DNA of 64,000 bases. Origin: Planctomycetota bacterium (GTDB lineage: Bacteria; Planctomycetota; UBA1135; UBA2386). A program made the translations under genes and the position numbers. The stretch is taken from NCBI GenBank assembly GCA_016716265.1, contig JADJWQ010000006.1, positions 3,375,501 through 3,439,500 on the forward strand, in the 5' to 3' direction. Below, piece after piece: positions 33,151 through 41,195 of this stretch (position 1 is the stretch's first letter; the number at the start of each line of letters is the position of its first letter). The notes beneath the pieces were generated by a model. The model was given only the letters and a program-made list of their open reading frames with translations. It was not told where the DNA came from and ran no database searches.

Positions 33151-35408
33151 CACGCCCCGTCGCAGCGCACCGCCCGCACCGCGTCGACGATCACGTGACC
33201 CGCGGTGCCCTCGTTCGACACGATGACCTCGACCGGCACGCCGGCGCGCAGCTCGACCTCGCCGAGCGGTGCGAAGCCGTCCGGGCCGTCGGGAGCGCGG
33301 CGCTGGTCGACGTGCACGACGCGGGAGCCGTCGCGCGTCCGGATCGTCACCGGCACGGCGGCGGCGCGACTGCCACCCGCGCGCCACGTGATCTCCAATC
33401 GGTAGCGACCGGCCTCGCGCGCGCGGACCGTGAAGATCGCCCGCGCGGAGCCCTTCGCGCGGTCGCCGTCGTGGAGGTAGCGCGTGCCGACGTAGCCGGG
33501 CTCCGAAGTGCTCGCGGTCCAGGTCCCTTCGAGCCGGGCACGGTCGTCGTCGACGACGATGCCGCTCAATGTCCGCGGGTCGATCGCACGGGCGTCCGGC
33601 GGCGGCGGCGGGATCTCGATCGGGCCGGCGGGGGTCGCGCGGCGGGCGCGGCCCGGCAGCCTTAGCAGCTCCAGCAGCTCCGCGAGGTGCTCCTCGTACA
33701 CCGCGCGCGGCGAACAGCCGTGGCGCACGCACAACGAGGCCGCCTTGCCGACGACCTCGCCGATCATCCCGCCGGTCCGCATGACGCGGACGGTACCCAG
33801 CGCCTCGTGCGTGACGCTGATGCAGCGGCCCGCCATGAACAGGTTGTCGAGGTTGCGCGAGTAGAAGCAGCGGTACGGCACCGGGTAGCCGTGCTCGCGG
33901 TCGACCGCCCGGTCGAAGTGCGCACGCGAGATGAACGGATCGTCCGCGTAGCGCTTCGCGTACTCCTCCTTCGGGTAGTGGAGGTCGATGTCCCAGGTCG
34001 TCGGCACGCAGCCGTCGTCGAACGCGCGCCGTTCCACGATGTCCTCGCGCGTCAGCACGACGTCGCCCAGCAGCTGCCGTGACTCGCGCGTGCCGGCGAC
34101 GTACGCGACCCACACGAGCCGGGCATCGGCGTGCTCGTCCCGCCGCGGACCGCTCTTCATCGCCTGGAACGCACCGAACACGGCGCGGAGGTTCCAGTCG
34201 CGGATCGCCTCCAGGTCGTCGATCGGGTGCTTGTCGAAGCCGCTCTCCCAGAACCACTCGCCGAGTCCGCGGTTCGGATACGGGAAATCGTCGAGACCGA
34301 GCTGCAGCGCCCAAGGCGTCGCCGGGAACGGCGCGGGCTCGCCGCCGTGCTCCCAGCGCCACATGTTGCTGGCCCCCAGGTGGCCGGTCCGCTGCACGGC
34401 GAGGTCGGCGCCGGCCAGCGCGCCGAGATTGCCGTGCCCCGTGCAGTCGGCGAACAATGCGCCCGCGAGCCGGACGCGCGCGCCGGTGCGAACCGCAAAG
34501 GCCTCGACGGCCACGATGTGGCCGTCGTGCTGCTCGACCCGGTCGACGCGATGCCCCAGGAGCAGATCGATGTGCGGCTCCGCGTGCACCAGGGCCATCT
34601 TGCGGTCGTCGCCGAACTCGTCGGCGCGGCCCGGCGATGCGCTCGCGTGGTCCGCGAACTCCTCGACGATCTCGCCGAGCTGCGGGAACAGACCGCGGCG
34701 CGTACCGCCCTTCGCCCAGACGCGAACCTCGCTGCTGCCATTGCCGCCGAGCACTTCGCGATCCTGGACCAGCGCGACGCGGCACCCCATGCGCGTGGCC
34801 GACAATGCCGCCGCGATGCCCGCGTAGCCGCCGCCGACCACGACGAGGTCGTAGCGACCGCGCGTCGGCACGACGTCGGGCAGGCCGAGCATCGCGCGCC
34901 GCCACGTGGCCAGCTCCGCACCGCTTCCCGGCGGACGGCGCTCGCGCTCACGCGTCAGGAGCAGCGCATCGCAGCGCCCGTCGAAGCCGGTCGTGTCGCG
35001 CAGACGCAGCTCGACGTCACCCGCGGGCAGCTCCACCGCACCGAGCTCGTGCCAATCCCAGTCGGCACCGTCGACGCCGAGCTCGGCGGGCAGCTCGGCT
35101 CCGCCGACCACGACGCGCAGCCGGCCCGGCGCACCGGGCGCACCGAATCGCGCCACCCAGTCGAGCGTGCGCGCGAGCACGCGATAGCGACCGGGGCCCG
35201 GGATCGTGACGGTCGTCACGGCGTCGGCGACCGGCGTACCGAGCCCGTGCGCGAGCAGGTACGGCGAGCCCATCTGGTCGACGAACTGCGTGTCGACGAC
35301 GAAGCCGCCGGGGTCCGCGAACGACTCGGCCTCGATCAGCACACCGCTCTGCGACGACACGGTCGCGGCGAGGACGGCGATCAGCACGGGGAGCGCGAGC
35401 GGGAGCAT
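33150..35408 (-). CDS. secreted FAD-dependent oxidoreductase with golvesin-like C-terminus
   Basis: A 752-aa protein with signal peptide MLPLALPVLIAVLAATVSSQ. Residues 22-150 form a beta-sandwich of carbohydrate-binding type (LIEAESFADPGGFVVDTQF, GRYRVLARTLDW). The FAD_oxidored domain begins with VVVGGGYAGIAAA (GGGYAG 192-197), then LGGNGSSEVRV and FADCTGHGNLG. The last 130 residues resemble golvesin/Xly-type modules (VVDDDRARLEGTWTAST, GYVGTRYLHDGDRAKG, AGRYRLEITWRAGG). An extracytoplasmic flavoenzyme, possibly acting on a carbohydrate, is likely. A TATCCT box 6 nt before the ATG suggests a leaderless mRNA. It is the first gene of a translationally coupled operon with the NosR-like protein. 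Confidence 0.82.
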   Translation of the reverse strand: MLPLALPVLIAVLAATVSSQSGVLIEAESFADPGGFVVDTQFVDQMGSPYLLAHGLGTPVADAVTTVTIPGPGRYRVLARTLDWVARFGAPGAPGRLRVVVGGAELPAELGVDGADWDWHELGAVELPAGDVELRLRDTTGFDGRCDALLLTRERERRPPGSGAELATWRRAMLGLPDVVPTRGRYDLVVVGGGYAGIAAALSATRMGCRVALVQDREVLGGNGSSEVRVWAKGGTRRGLFPQLGEIVEEFADHASASPGRADEFGDDRKMALVHAEPHIDLLLGHRVDRVEQHDGHIVAVEAFAVRTGARVRLAGALFADCTGHGNLGALAGADLAVQRTGHLGASNMWRWEHGGEPAPFPATPWALQLGLDDFPYPNRGLGEWFWESGFDKHPIDDLEAIRDWNLRAVFGAFQAMKSGPRRDEHADARLVWVAYVAGTRESRQLLGDVVLTREDIVERRAFDDGCVPTTWDIDLHYPKEEYAKRYADDPFISRAHFDRAVDREHGYPVPYRCFYSRNLDNLFMAGRCISVTHEALGTVRVMRTGGMIGEVVGKAASLCVRHGCSPRAVYEEHLAELLELLRLPGRARRATPAGPIEIPPPPPDARAIDPRTLSGIVVDDDRARLEGTWTASTSEPGYVGTRYLHDGDRAKGSARAIFTVRAREAGRYRLEITWRAGGSRAAAVPVTIRTRDGSRVVHVDQRRAPDGPDGFAPLGEVELRAGVPVEVIVSNEGTAGHVIVDAVRAVRCDGA

Positions 35409-35414
35409 CCGCGC

Positions 35415-35420
35415 AGGATA
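35415..35420 (-). promoter_or_regulatory. TANNNT -10-like box with -35-like TCGACC
   Basis: TATCCT on the minus strand ends 6 nt before the FAD-oxidoreductase ATG, and TCGACC (four of six to TTGACA) lies 16 nt further upstream. This is the clearest candidate promoter in the window and implies a leaderless mRNA. Confidence 0.5.
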
Positions 35421-35529
35421 GTGGCACCGTCACGCTGGTCGAGTGCGGCGCGCGATCGCCACGCGACCCGCGGAGCTGGAGCCGACGCGACCGCGGCGCG
35501 ATAGTCGGTGGCCTCCCTCACCCCCCACG

Positions 35530-37182
35530 ATGCCCGACACCCCCTCCTACGGCAGCGGAACGCCGTCCGAGCCCCGGGCCCCTCGCGCCCTGGCGCTCGA
35601 CGCGCTGCGCGGCATCGCGATCCTGCTGATGTGCCTGTCGGGTCTGCTCCACGATCGCGAGCACCCACTCCCACCGTGGATGTTCCACGCGCAGGTGCCA
35701 CCGGGGATCGGCTACCTCGGCGCCGACTCGCGGCCGGGGATCAGCTGGGTGGACCTCGTGTTCCCGATGTTCCTGTTCGCGATGGGTGCCGCGTTCCCGC
35801 TCGCGCTGCGCCCGCGGCTCGAGCGGGGCGTGACACCGCTGCGGATCGCGGCCGGCACGCTCGCCCGCGGACTGTCGCTCGCGTTGTTCGCCGTCTACGT
35901 GGAGCAGATGACGCCGTGGCGGCTCGCGACGGGATTCGCCGACCGCGCCGAGGCCAGCGGCGCCGTGCGCGCCCATCTCGCGGCGTTGGTCGCGTTCGGC
36001 CTGTTGTTCCCGGTGTACTGCCGACTGCCCCGGACTGTCGCGGCGTGGCGCCGCGCCGTGGTCCGGATCGCCGGCATCGCGGGCGCGAGCGCGTGGCTCT
36101 ATACGCTGCGCGTCCCGGCGGACGAATGGTGGACGCTGCGGAGCCTCCACACGGTCGTGCGCCATCGCGACATCATCATCCTGGTGCTCGCGAACATGGC
36201 GGTGTTCGGCGCGCTCGTCTGGCTCGTCACCCGCGATCGACCGGCATGGCGGTACGGCGCGATGGCGATCTGGTTCGCGCTCTTGGCGTGCTACCGAGCC
36301 GACGCGCCAGCCGTCGGTCCGACCGGAGGACCGGCGCTCGACCCGGACGGCGTGCGCATGCTCGCGGGCAGCTGGCTGCGGGAGCTGCTGACGATCCCGG
36401 CGACGCTGCGGGTCGGCAGCTCCGGCGAGACGATCCCACTGAACTTCTGCTACGAGTTCGACTGGACGAAGTACCTGTTCGTCGTCCTGCCCGGGACGCT
36501 GGTCGGCGACCGACTGCTCGCATGGATGCGCGAGCGGGAGGGCCGCGTCACGACACCCGTATGGAGCGGGGTCCGGCTCGGTGCGCTGGCGGTCGCCGCA
36601 CTCGCGACGGTCGCGGCGCTGACCGCTGCGCTCTACGGCTGGCGCGACCCGCGGACGATGGCGATGAGCGGGCGCGTCCCGCTGCTCGCGGTGGTCGCGT
36701 TCGCGGGCCTCGGCGCGCTCGTGCGGCGCCCGCGCGCGCCGCACGAGCGCTTCGTCGCCACGCTCGTCGCGCTGGCGGGGTTCTGGCTGGCGCTCGGGCT
36801 GCTGTTCGAACCCGTGCACGGCGGCATCCGCAAGGACCCGTCGTACTTCGCCTACTACTTCGTGACGACCGCGCTGTCGATGCTGACGCTCGTCGCGCTG
36901 ACGATCGTCGTCGACGTCCACGGCCATCAGAGCGCGCTCGGCTGGGTGATCCGGAGCGGCCAGAACCCGATGGTCGCCTACGCCGGGATCCGCAATCTGC
37001 TCGGCCCGCTCCGCGAGCTCCCGCTGTTCTTCTGGGCGGAGCGAACGCGGAGCCTGGGAGCGCTGGCAAACGCGGCGATCACGATGTCCTGGCTGCGCTT
37101 CGTGTGGGGGGCGATCCAGACGACGCTGCTCGCGTTCGTGACGGCGTGGACGACGCGGCGGCGCTGGCTGTGGCGAACGTAG
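35530..37182 (+). CDS. DUF5009/HGSNAT-like membrane acyltransferase
   Basis: A 550-aa polytopic protein. The first helix has the family start RALALDALRGIAILLMCLSG, followed by SWVDLVFPMFLFAMGAAFPLAL; ten or more hydrophobic segments are visible. The family includes heparan-alpha-glucosaminide N-acetyltransferase and bacterial relatives that move acyl groups across the membrane onto sugars. The substrate cannot be deduced. A GATAGT box at 35500-35505 lies 24 nt upstream. It is divergent from the FAD-oxidoreductase operon, with only about 120 bp between the start codons. Confidence 0.78.
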   Translation: MPDTPSYGSGTPSEPRAPRALALDALRGIAILLMCLSGLLHDREHPLPPWMFHAQVPPGIGYLGADSRPGISWVDLVFPMFLFAMGAAFPLALRPRLERGVTPLRIAAGTLARGLSLALFAVYVEQMTPWRLATGFADRAEASGAVRAHLAALVAFGLLFPVYCRLPRTVAAWRRAVVRIAGIAGASAWLYTLRVPADEWWTLRSLHTVVRHRDIIILVLANMAVFGALVWLVTRDRPAWRYGAMAIWFALLACYRADAPAVGPTGGPALDPDGVRMLAGSWLRELLTIPATLRVGSSGETIPLNFCYEFDWTKYLFVVLPGTLVGDRLLAWMREREGRVTTPVWSGVRLGALAVAALATVAALTAALYGWRDPRTMAMSGRVPLLAVVAFAGLGALVRRPRAPHERFVATLVALAGFWLALGLLFEPVHGGIRKDPSYFAYYFVTTALSMLTLVALTIVVDVHGHQSALGWVIRSGQNPMVAYAGIRNLLGPLRELPLFFWAERTRSLGALANAAITMSWLRFVWGAIQTTLLAFVTAWTTRRRWLWRT

Positions 37183-37235
37183 TGTAGAAAACGGCCGCGG
37201 TACGGATCGGCAGCGTGGGCGAGAATGCGCTGCAG

Positions 37236-38117
37236 ATGGGGCTGACGATCGGTACGCATTCGGGGTCGTTCCACGCGGACGACGTTCTCGCGGTCGCGCT
37301 GGTACGCGTGTTCGTCGACGCGGCGGCGCGGATCGTCAGGTCGCGCGACCTCGACGAGCTGGCGCGCTGCGACGTCGTCGTCGACGTCGGCGGCCGGTTC
37401 GACGCCGAGGCGCGTCGCTTCGATCACCATCAGGCGGACTACGACGGTCCGCTGTCGTCCGCGGGGATGGTGCTCGCGTGGCTCGAGCGGGACGGGGACG
37501 TCAGCGCGGAGCTGGCCGCCCGACTGCGCTTCGAGCTGGTCGACTACGTCGACGACGTCGACAACGGCCGCCGGCAACCGGACCCGCGCGTACCGTGTCT
37601 GCCGAGCATCGTCGGCTCGCTGACCAACGATCCCGGTGACGGCTCCGACTTCGACGCTCGCTTCGAGATCGCGGTGGCCTTCGTCGCGCACTACGTCCGC
37701 GGCATCCGCGCCGGCGTCGAGCAGACCAGCCGCGCGGCGCACGCCGTGCGCACCGCGATGGACGACGCGCGCGCCGCGGGCCGCCGCACGCTGTTCCTCC
37801 ACGACTACCTGCCCTGGAAGGCCGCCTACTTCGAACACGGCGGCGCGCAGCACCCGACCGACTTCGTGCTGTTCCCGGCGGAGGGCAGCTGGCGCATCTA
37901 CGCGATCCCACCGGCGCCGGGTAGCTTCGCGCAGAAGCTGCCGTTGCCAGCCGCCTGGGCAGGGCTGACCGACTCCGATCTCGAAGCCGTCACCGGAGTC
38001 GCCGGGGCGCGGTTCTGCCACAAGAACCGGTTCGTCGCGGTGTTCGCGACCCGGGACGGCGCGCTCCACGCACTGCGAAACGCCTTCGGACGCGCCTGGG
38101 CCGACGGCGTCGCTTGA
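37236..38117 (+). CDS. MYG1/UPF0160 family DHH-like phosphoesterase
   Basis: A 293-aa protein. It has the N-terminal metal motif GTHSGSFHADDVLAVALVR, the VVVDVGGRFD strand and RFDHHQADYDG, the DHH-type motif of the MYG1 family (predicted 3'-to-5' RNA exonuclease in eukaryotic relatives). The C-terminal half has NRFVAVFATRDGALHAL. Family length is about 290-330, so it is complete. ATG 37236 gives the usual MxxTIGTHxGxFH start; an in-frame GTG at 37215 would add seven residues. A nested hairpin follows directly at the stop codon. Confidence 0.83.
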   Translation: MGLTIGTHSGSFHADDVLAVALVRVFVDAAARIVRSRDLDELARCDVVVDVGGRFDAEARRFDHHQADYDGPLSSAGMVLAWLERDGDVSAELAARLRFELVDYVDDVDNGRRQPDPRVPCLPSIVGSLTNDPGDGSDFDARFEIAVAFVAHYVRGIRAGVEQTSRAAHAVRTAMDDARAAGRRTLFLHDYLPWKAAYFEHGGAQHPTDFVLFPAEGSWRIYAIPPAPGSFAQKLPLPAAWAGLTDSDLEAVTGVAGARFCHKNRFVAVFATRDGALHALRNAFGRAWADGVA

Positions 38118-38156
38118 CGGTCGCGAACGCGAGGCTCGCTCGCGTCGTCGACCGTC
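38116..38156 (+). terminator. two-tier hairpin at the MYG1 stop codon
   Basis: Outer stem GACGGTCG (38116-38123) pairs with CGACCGTC (38149-38156); a perfect inner stem CGCGAG/CTCGCG (38128-38133, 38139-38144) sits inside it. It begins within the stop codon, which fits a transcription terminator, but no T-tract follows. Confidence 0.5.
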
Positions 38157-38607
38157 GCCGCAATCACGCGGATCGCGCTGTACACGGTCCATTGGCGATC
38201 GGACCGGATCGCGGGAATCTCGACGACCGACATCGGCCCGTTCGACGACACCGGCTCGCCCGGCAGGTCGCCGGGCGCCTCGTCGGTGCCGGCGGTCATC
38301 GACGGTCCGGCGCGCTTCGATGACGTCGACGACCGGTGTGGCGTGTCGAACTCGAATGGCAGACGCCCCCTCCAGGGAAACACCCACGCCAACGCGATCT
38401 CGGACGCACCGGACGTGCGCCGACGACTCCGGACTCCACCTGATCCGGGCAATCACTGATCGCCGCAGCGGATACCGCCCCCGGCAACGTACGGGTCATC
38501 CGCCCTCGGCGCGGGCGCAGGACCCGACTATCATCGTGGGTCATTCTGCGCCGAATCCGGAGCGATCGGCGCTCCCCTCCGCGACATCGGAACCGATCCG
38601 ACCTCAC
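38118..38607. other. long intergenic region, no gene seen
   Basis: About 490 bp. Besides the nested hairpin at its start, it has a perfect 7-bp stem GCCCGGC/GCCGGGC with a 5-nt loop at 38258-38276 and a TATCAT box at 38529-38534, 73 nt before the next gene. Open frames on the minus strand are shadows without family features. Confidence 0.5.
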
Positions 38608-39660
38608 ATGAACCCTCTTCGCAGCGCGATCCTCGCAGCCGGCCTTGCATCTCTCGTCGCCGCCCAGGCACCACAGATCGACATCTCCATCGGCGTGCGC
38701 GAGACCGGTTTCGCCGGCGGCGCCTTCACGGCCATCGGCAACAACGGCGGTGCCGTAGGCGGCATCGAGTGGATCAACCTCGACGGCCAGCAGCTCGTGC
38801 TCGACGGCACCTGGCAGCAATTCACGTTCGATCTCGCCGCCGGCCCCGTGGCCGGCTTCGCGGGTGCGAGCGCCAATGGCATTCTCGAGGGTGCGTACGG
38901 CACGCTCGAGAACATCCGGATCCGCAACTCGGCGGGAGTCACCGAGCCGATCACGATCTGCATCGACGACGTGGCGGACACGATCACGCCGACCGGTGGC
39001 GCCCCGGTGACGACCGTGTTCGGTGACTTCGAGACCTGGGCGCAGGGCACCGAGGTCATGTTCCAGGAGCCGAACTTCTCGGGCTCCACCAGCGCGAACA
39101 TCGTCGCCGGCGGCACCTCGGGCGTCGACAACTTCGTCGCGTCCCGTACCAACTCGTACCGGGTGGACTTCCGGTTCGTCGACGGCACCCCGACCCGCTG
39201 GCTGCGCCTGACGACGTTCAATGCGACGAACAGCGCGAACCCGCTGGTCCGCTTCGACGACGGCAGCGTGATCACGTTCTGGATGCGCGGTGGCACGGCA
39301 CAGCAGAACGCAGGCTCGCAGGGCCCCGGCAATGCGATCGCCGAGATGTTCGGCACCGGTCTGAACACCGGTGACACCAGCACCTACTACGTCGCGCGTG
39401 GCGAGGCGAACGCGCTCGGCGCGATCGCGATCTCTCTAGCCGACCAGCCGGACGTCAGCGTGCTCGGTGGGACGCTGGTGTCGTTCGGCGGCTTCATCGT
39501 TTCGGAGGGCGTGGCGGTCGATTCGCAGGGCCGCCTGAGCCTCTCGCTCCCGGGCGCGAACGCCATCGCGGACCTCGTCCTGCAGACCGTGCTGCTCGAC
39601 ACCGGCACACCGCTGGGCCTCGCGTTCACCAACGCAGTCCGCGCCCGCCTCGGTCGGTGA
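38608..39660 (+). CDS. secreted protein of tandem pair, copy 1
   Basis: A 350-aa protein with signal peptide MNPLRSAILAAGLASLVAAQ. The chain is beta-rich: DISIGVRETGFAGGAFTAIGNNGG, LVLDGTWQQFTFDLAAGPV, then IDDVADTITPTGG and VMFQEPNFSGST, suggesting a carbohydrate-binding-like sandwich early on. The last 100 residues resemble the shared secretion-type C-terminal region and end RARLGR. It has the same length as its neighbour and is clearly paralogous along the whole chain. No enzymatic motif is visible. Confidence 0.72.
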   Translation: MNPLRSAILAAGLASLVAAQAPQIDISIGVRETGFAGGAFTAIGNNGGAVGGIEWINLDGQQLVLDGTWQQFTFDLAAGPVAGFAGASANGILEGAYGTLENIRIRNSAGVTEPITICIDDVADTITPTGGAPVTTVFGDFETWAQGTEVMFQEPNFSGSTSANIVAGGTSGVDNFVASRTNSYRVDFRFVDGTPTRWLRLTTFNATNSANPLVRFDDGSVITFWMRGGTAQQNAGSQGPGNAIAEMFGTGLNTGDTSTYYVARGEANALGAIAISLADQPDVSVLGGTLVSFGGFIVSEGVAVDSQGRLSLSLPGANAIADLVLQTVLLDTGTPLGLAFTNAVRARLGR

Positions 39661-40016
39661 TGCCCGGACCGACCGACCGCGACCGCCCGTGGCAACGGTC
39701 CGCGCGACGCGCACGGTGATCGCGCGCCGAACTTGCCGTACGCAGACCGCATCTCACCGTGCCACCGGGCGCGGCAATCGGCGGCGCCGCGGTCGTGCCG
39801 GTGCGACCACCGAGAGCTTGCCGCGCCACACTCGCGTTGCCCTGCAGCGTACGGCGGGAGTTCGCAGCCCCCTCGAAGCCTTGCACTGCGCCGCTACAAT
39901 CATCTCCGCTCGCCACGGCTCGCCTGCTCCTGATCCGCTCGTGCCGCGATCCGTGGTCCCGGACCGCACGTCCCTTCACGCAACAGCCCTCACGCAACAG
40001 AACGGATCCGCAATCC
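39661..40016. other. intergenic region between tandem paralogues
   Basis: About 356 bp. It holds a TACAAT box at 39895-39900 (117 nt before the next ATG) and a direct repeat TCACGCAACAG at 39976-39986 and 39990-40000 just before the second gene. Nothing coding is seen. Confidence 0.45.
39976..40000. repeat. tandem 14-bp direct repeat before paralogue 2
   Basis: TCACGCAACAG occurs twice with a 14-bp period, 17 nt before the ATG at 40017. It is absent before copy 1. Confidence 0.6.
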
Positions 40017-41069
40017 ATGACTCATCTCCGCAGCACCCTCCTCGTCCTCGGCCTCGCTGCCGCAGTGTCGGCCCAGGCCCCGACGGTCCAGATCTCCATC
40101 GGCGTCCGCGAGACCGGTGCGTCCGGTGGCGTGTTCACGAACATCGGTGACAACGGTGGCGCGACCGGCGGCATCGAGTTCATCAACCGCGACGGCCAGA
40201 CGCTGGTCCTCGACGGCACCTGGCAGCAGTTCACCTTCAACCTGGCGACCGACCCGATCACGTCGTTCGCCGGCTCGACGGCGAACGGCATCCTCGACGG
40301 CGGCTTCGGCACGCTCGAGCACATCCGTATCCTGAACTCGCAGGGCATCCTCGACCCGATCAGCATCTGGGTCGACGACGTCGCGGACACGATCACACCG
40401 GCGGGCGGCTCGCCGACGACGACGACGTTCGGCACGTTCCAGGGCTACGCCGACGGTGCCGAGGTGATGTTCCAGGAGCCGAGCTTCTCGGGTTCGACCG
40501 CTGGCTTCCTGCAGACGGGCAGCACGTCCGAGATCGACAACTACACCGCCTCGCGCACGGCGTCCTACGCCTTCAACTTCCAGTTCATCAACCTGCAGCC
40601 CACCAACTGGGTCCGCCTGACGACGTTCAATACGATCAACCAGGGCAACCCGATGGTGCGCTTCGACCAGAACAGCGTCGTCACGTTCTGGCTGCGCGGC
40701 GGCGTTGGCCAGGAGAACCTCGGCTCGCAGGGTCCTGGCAACGCGATCGCGGAGATGTGCGGCACCGGCCTCGGCGTCGGCAACAGCAGCACCTACTACC
40801 TGGCCGGCGCGCAGCCGGGCGCCCCGGGTGCGATGGCCGTCTCGTTCGCCGGTCTCCCCGACGTGCCGATCCTCGGCGGCAACCTGGTGTCGTTCGTCGG
40901 CTTCATCGGCACGCTGCCGGTGGCGGCGGACGCGAACGGTCGCTTCAGCACGCCGTCGCCGGGCTCGAGCATCCTCCTCGACCTCGTGTTCCAGACCGTG
41001 CTGTTCGATCCGAACACGACCTCCAACCTCGCGTTCACGAACGCGCTGCTGGTCCGCTACGGCCGGTGA
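40017..41069 (+). CDS. secreted protein of tandem pair, copy 2
   Basis: A 350-aa protein with signal peptide MTHLRSTLLVLGLAAAVSAQ. It follows copy 1 almost without gaps: ISIGVRETGASGGVFTNIGDNGG, LVLDGTWQQFTFNLA, WVDDVADTITPAGG, VMFQEPSFSGST and GSQGPGNAIAEM are all matched. It ends LVRYGR. The pair arose by tandem duplication. A GC-rich perfect hairpin follows 31 bp after the stop. Function unknown; a secreted or surface role is inferred only from the signal peptide. Confidence 0.72.
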   Translation: MTHLRSTLLVLGLAAAVSAQAPTVQISIGVRETGASGGVFTNIGDNGGATGGIEFINRDGQTLVLDGTWQQFTFNLATDPITSFAGSTANGILDGGFGTLEHIRILNSQGILDPISIWVDDVADTITPAGGSPTTTTFGTFQGYADGAEVMFQEPSFSGSTAGFLQTGSTSEIDNYTASRTASYAFNFQFINLQPTNWVRLTTFNTINQGNPMVRFDQNSVVTFWLRGGVGQENLGSQGPGNAIAEMCGTGLGVGNSSTYYLAGAQPGAPGAMAVSFAGLPDVPILGGNLVSFVGFIGTLPVAADANGRFSTPSPGSSILLDLVFQTVLFDPNTTSNLAFTNALLVRYGR

Positions 41070-41100
41070 GGCGCGCCGCTTCGTAGGAGCCGGGCCAGCC

Positions 41101-41127
41101 GGGCGCCCCGGGCCGAACGGGGCGCCC
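41101..41127 (+). terminator. perfect 9-bp hairpin after paralogue 2
   Basis: GGGCGCCCC (41101-41109) and GGGGCGCCC (41119-41127) flank a 9-nt loop. It lies 31 bp after the stop codon. There is no T-run, as in other candidate terminators here. Confidence 0.5.
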
Positions 41128-41161
41128 GCCGATCGAGGTCTCGCCGGCTCCGCGCTCGCCG

Positions 41162-41167
41162 TATGCT
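41162..41167 (+). promoter_or_regulatory. TANNNT -10-like box of the CocE/PepX gene
   Basis: TATGCT overlaps the first possible ATG at 41163 and lies 28 nt before ATG 41196. If it is the promoter, the later ATG is the true start. Confidence 0.35.
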
Positions 41168-41195
41168 GCCGAGCAGCGTACCGGTGAGAAACGAC

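Noticed and set aside
37898..38452. 184-aa minus-strand frame over the MYG1 end and the following gap
   Set aside because: It overlaps the well-supported MYG1 gene antisense and the nested hairpin; no protein family is visible.
39881..39900. TTGCAC followed by TACAAT as a sigma-70 promoter
   Set aside because: The spacing is 8 nt rather than about 17, so the pair does not form a standard promoter; only the TACAAT box is noted.
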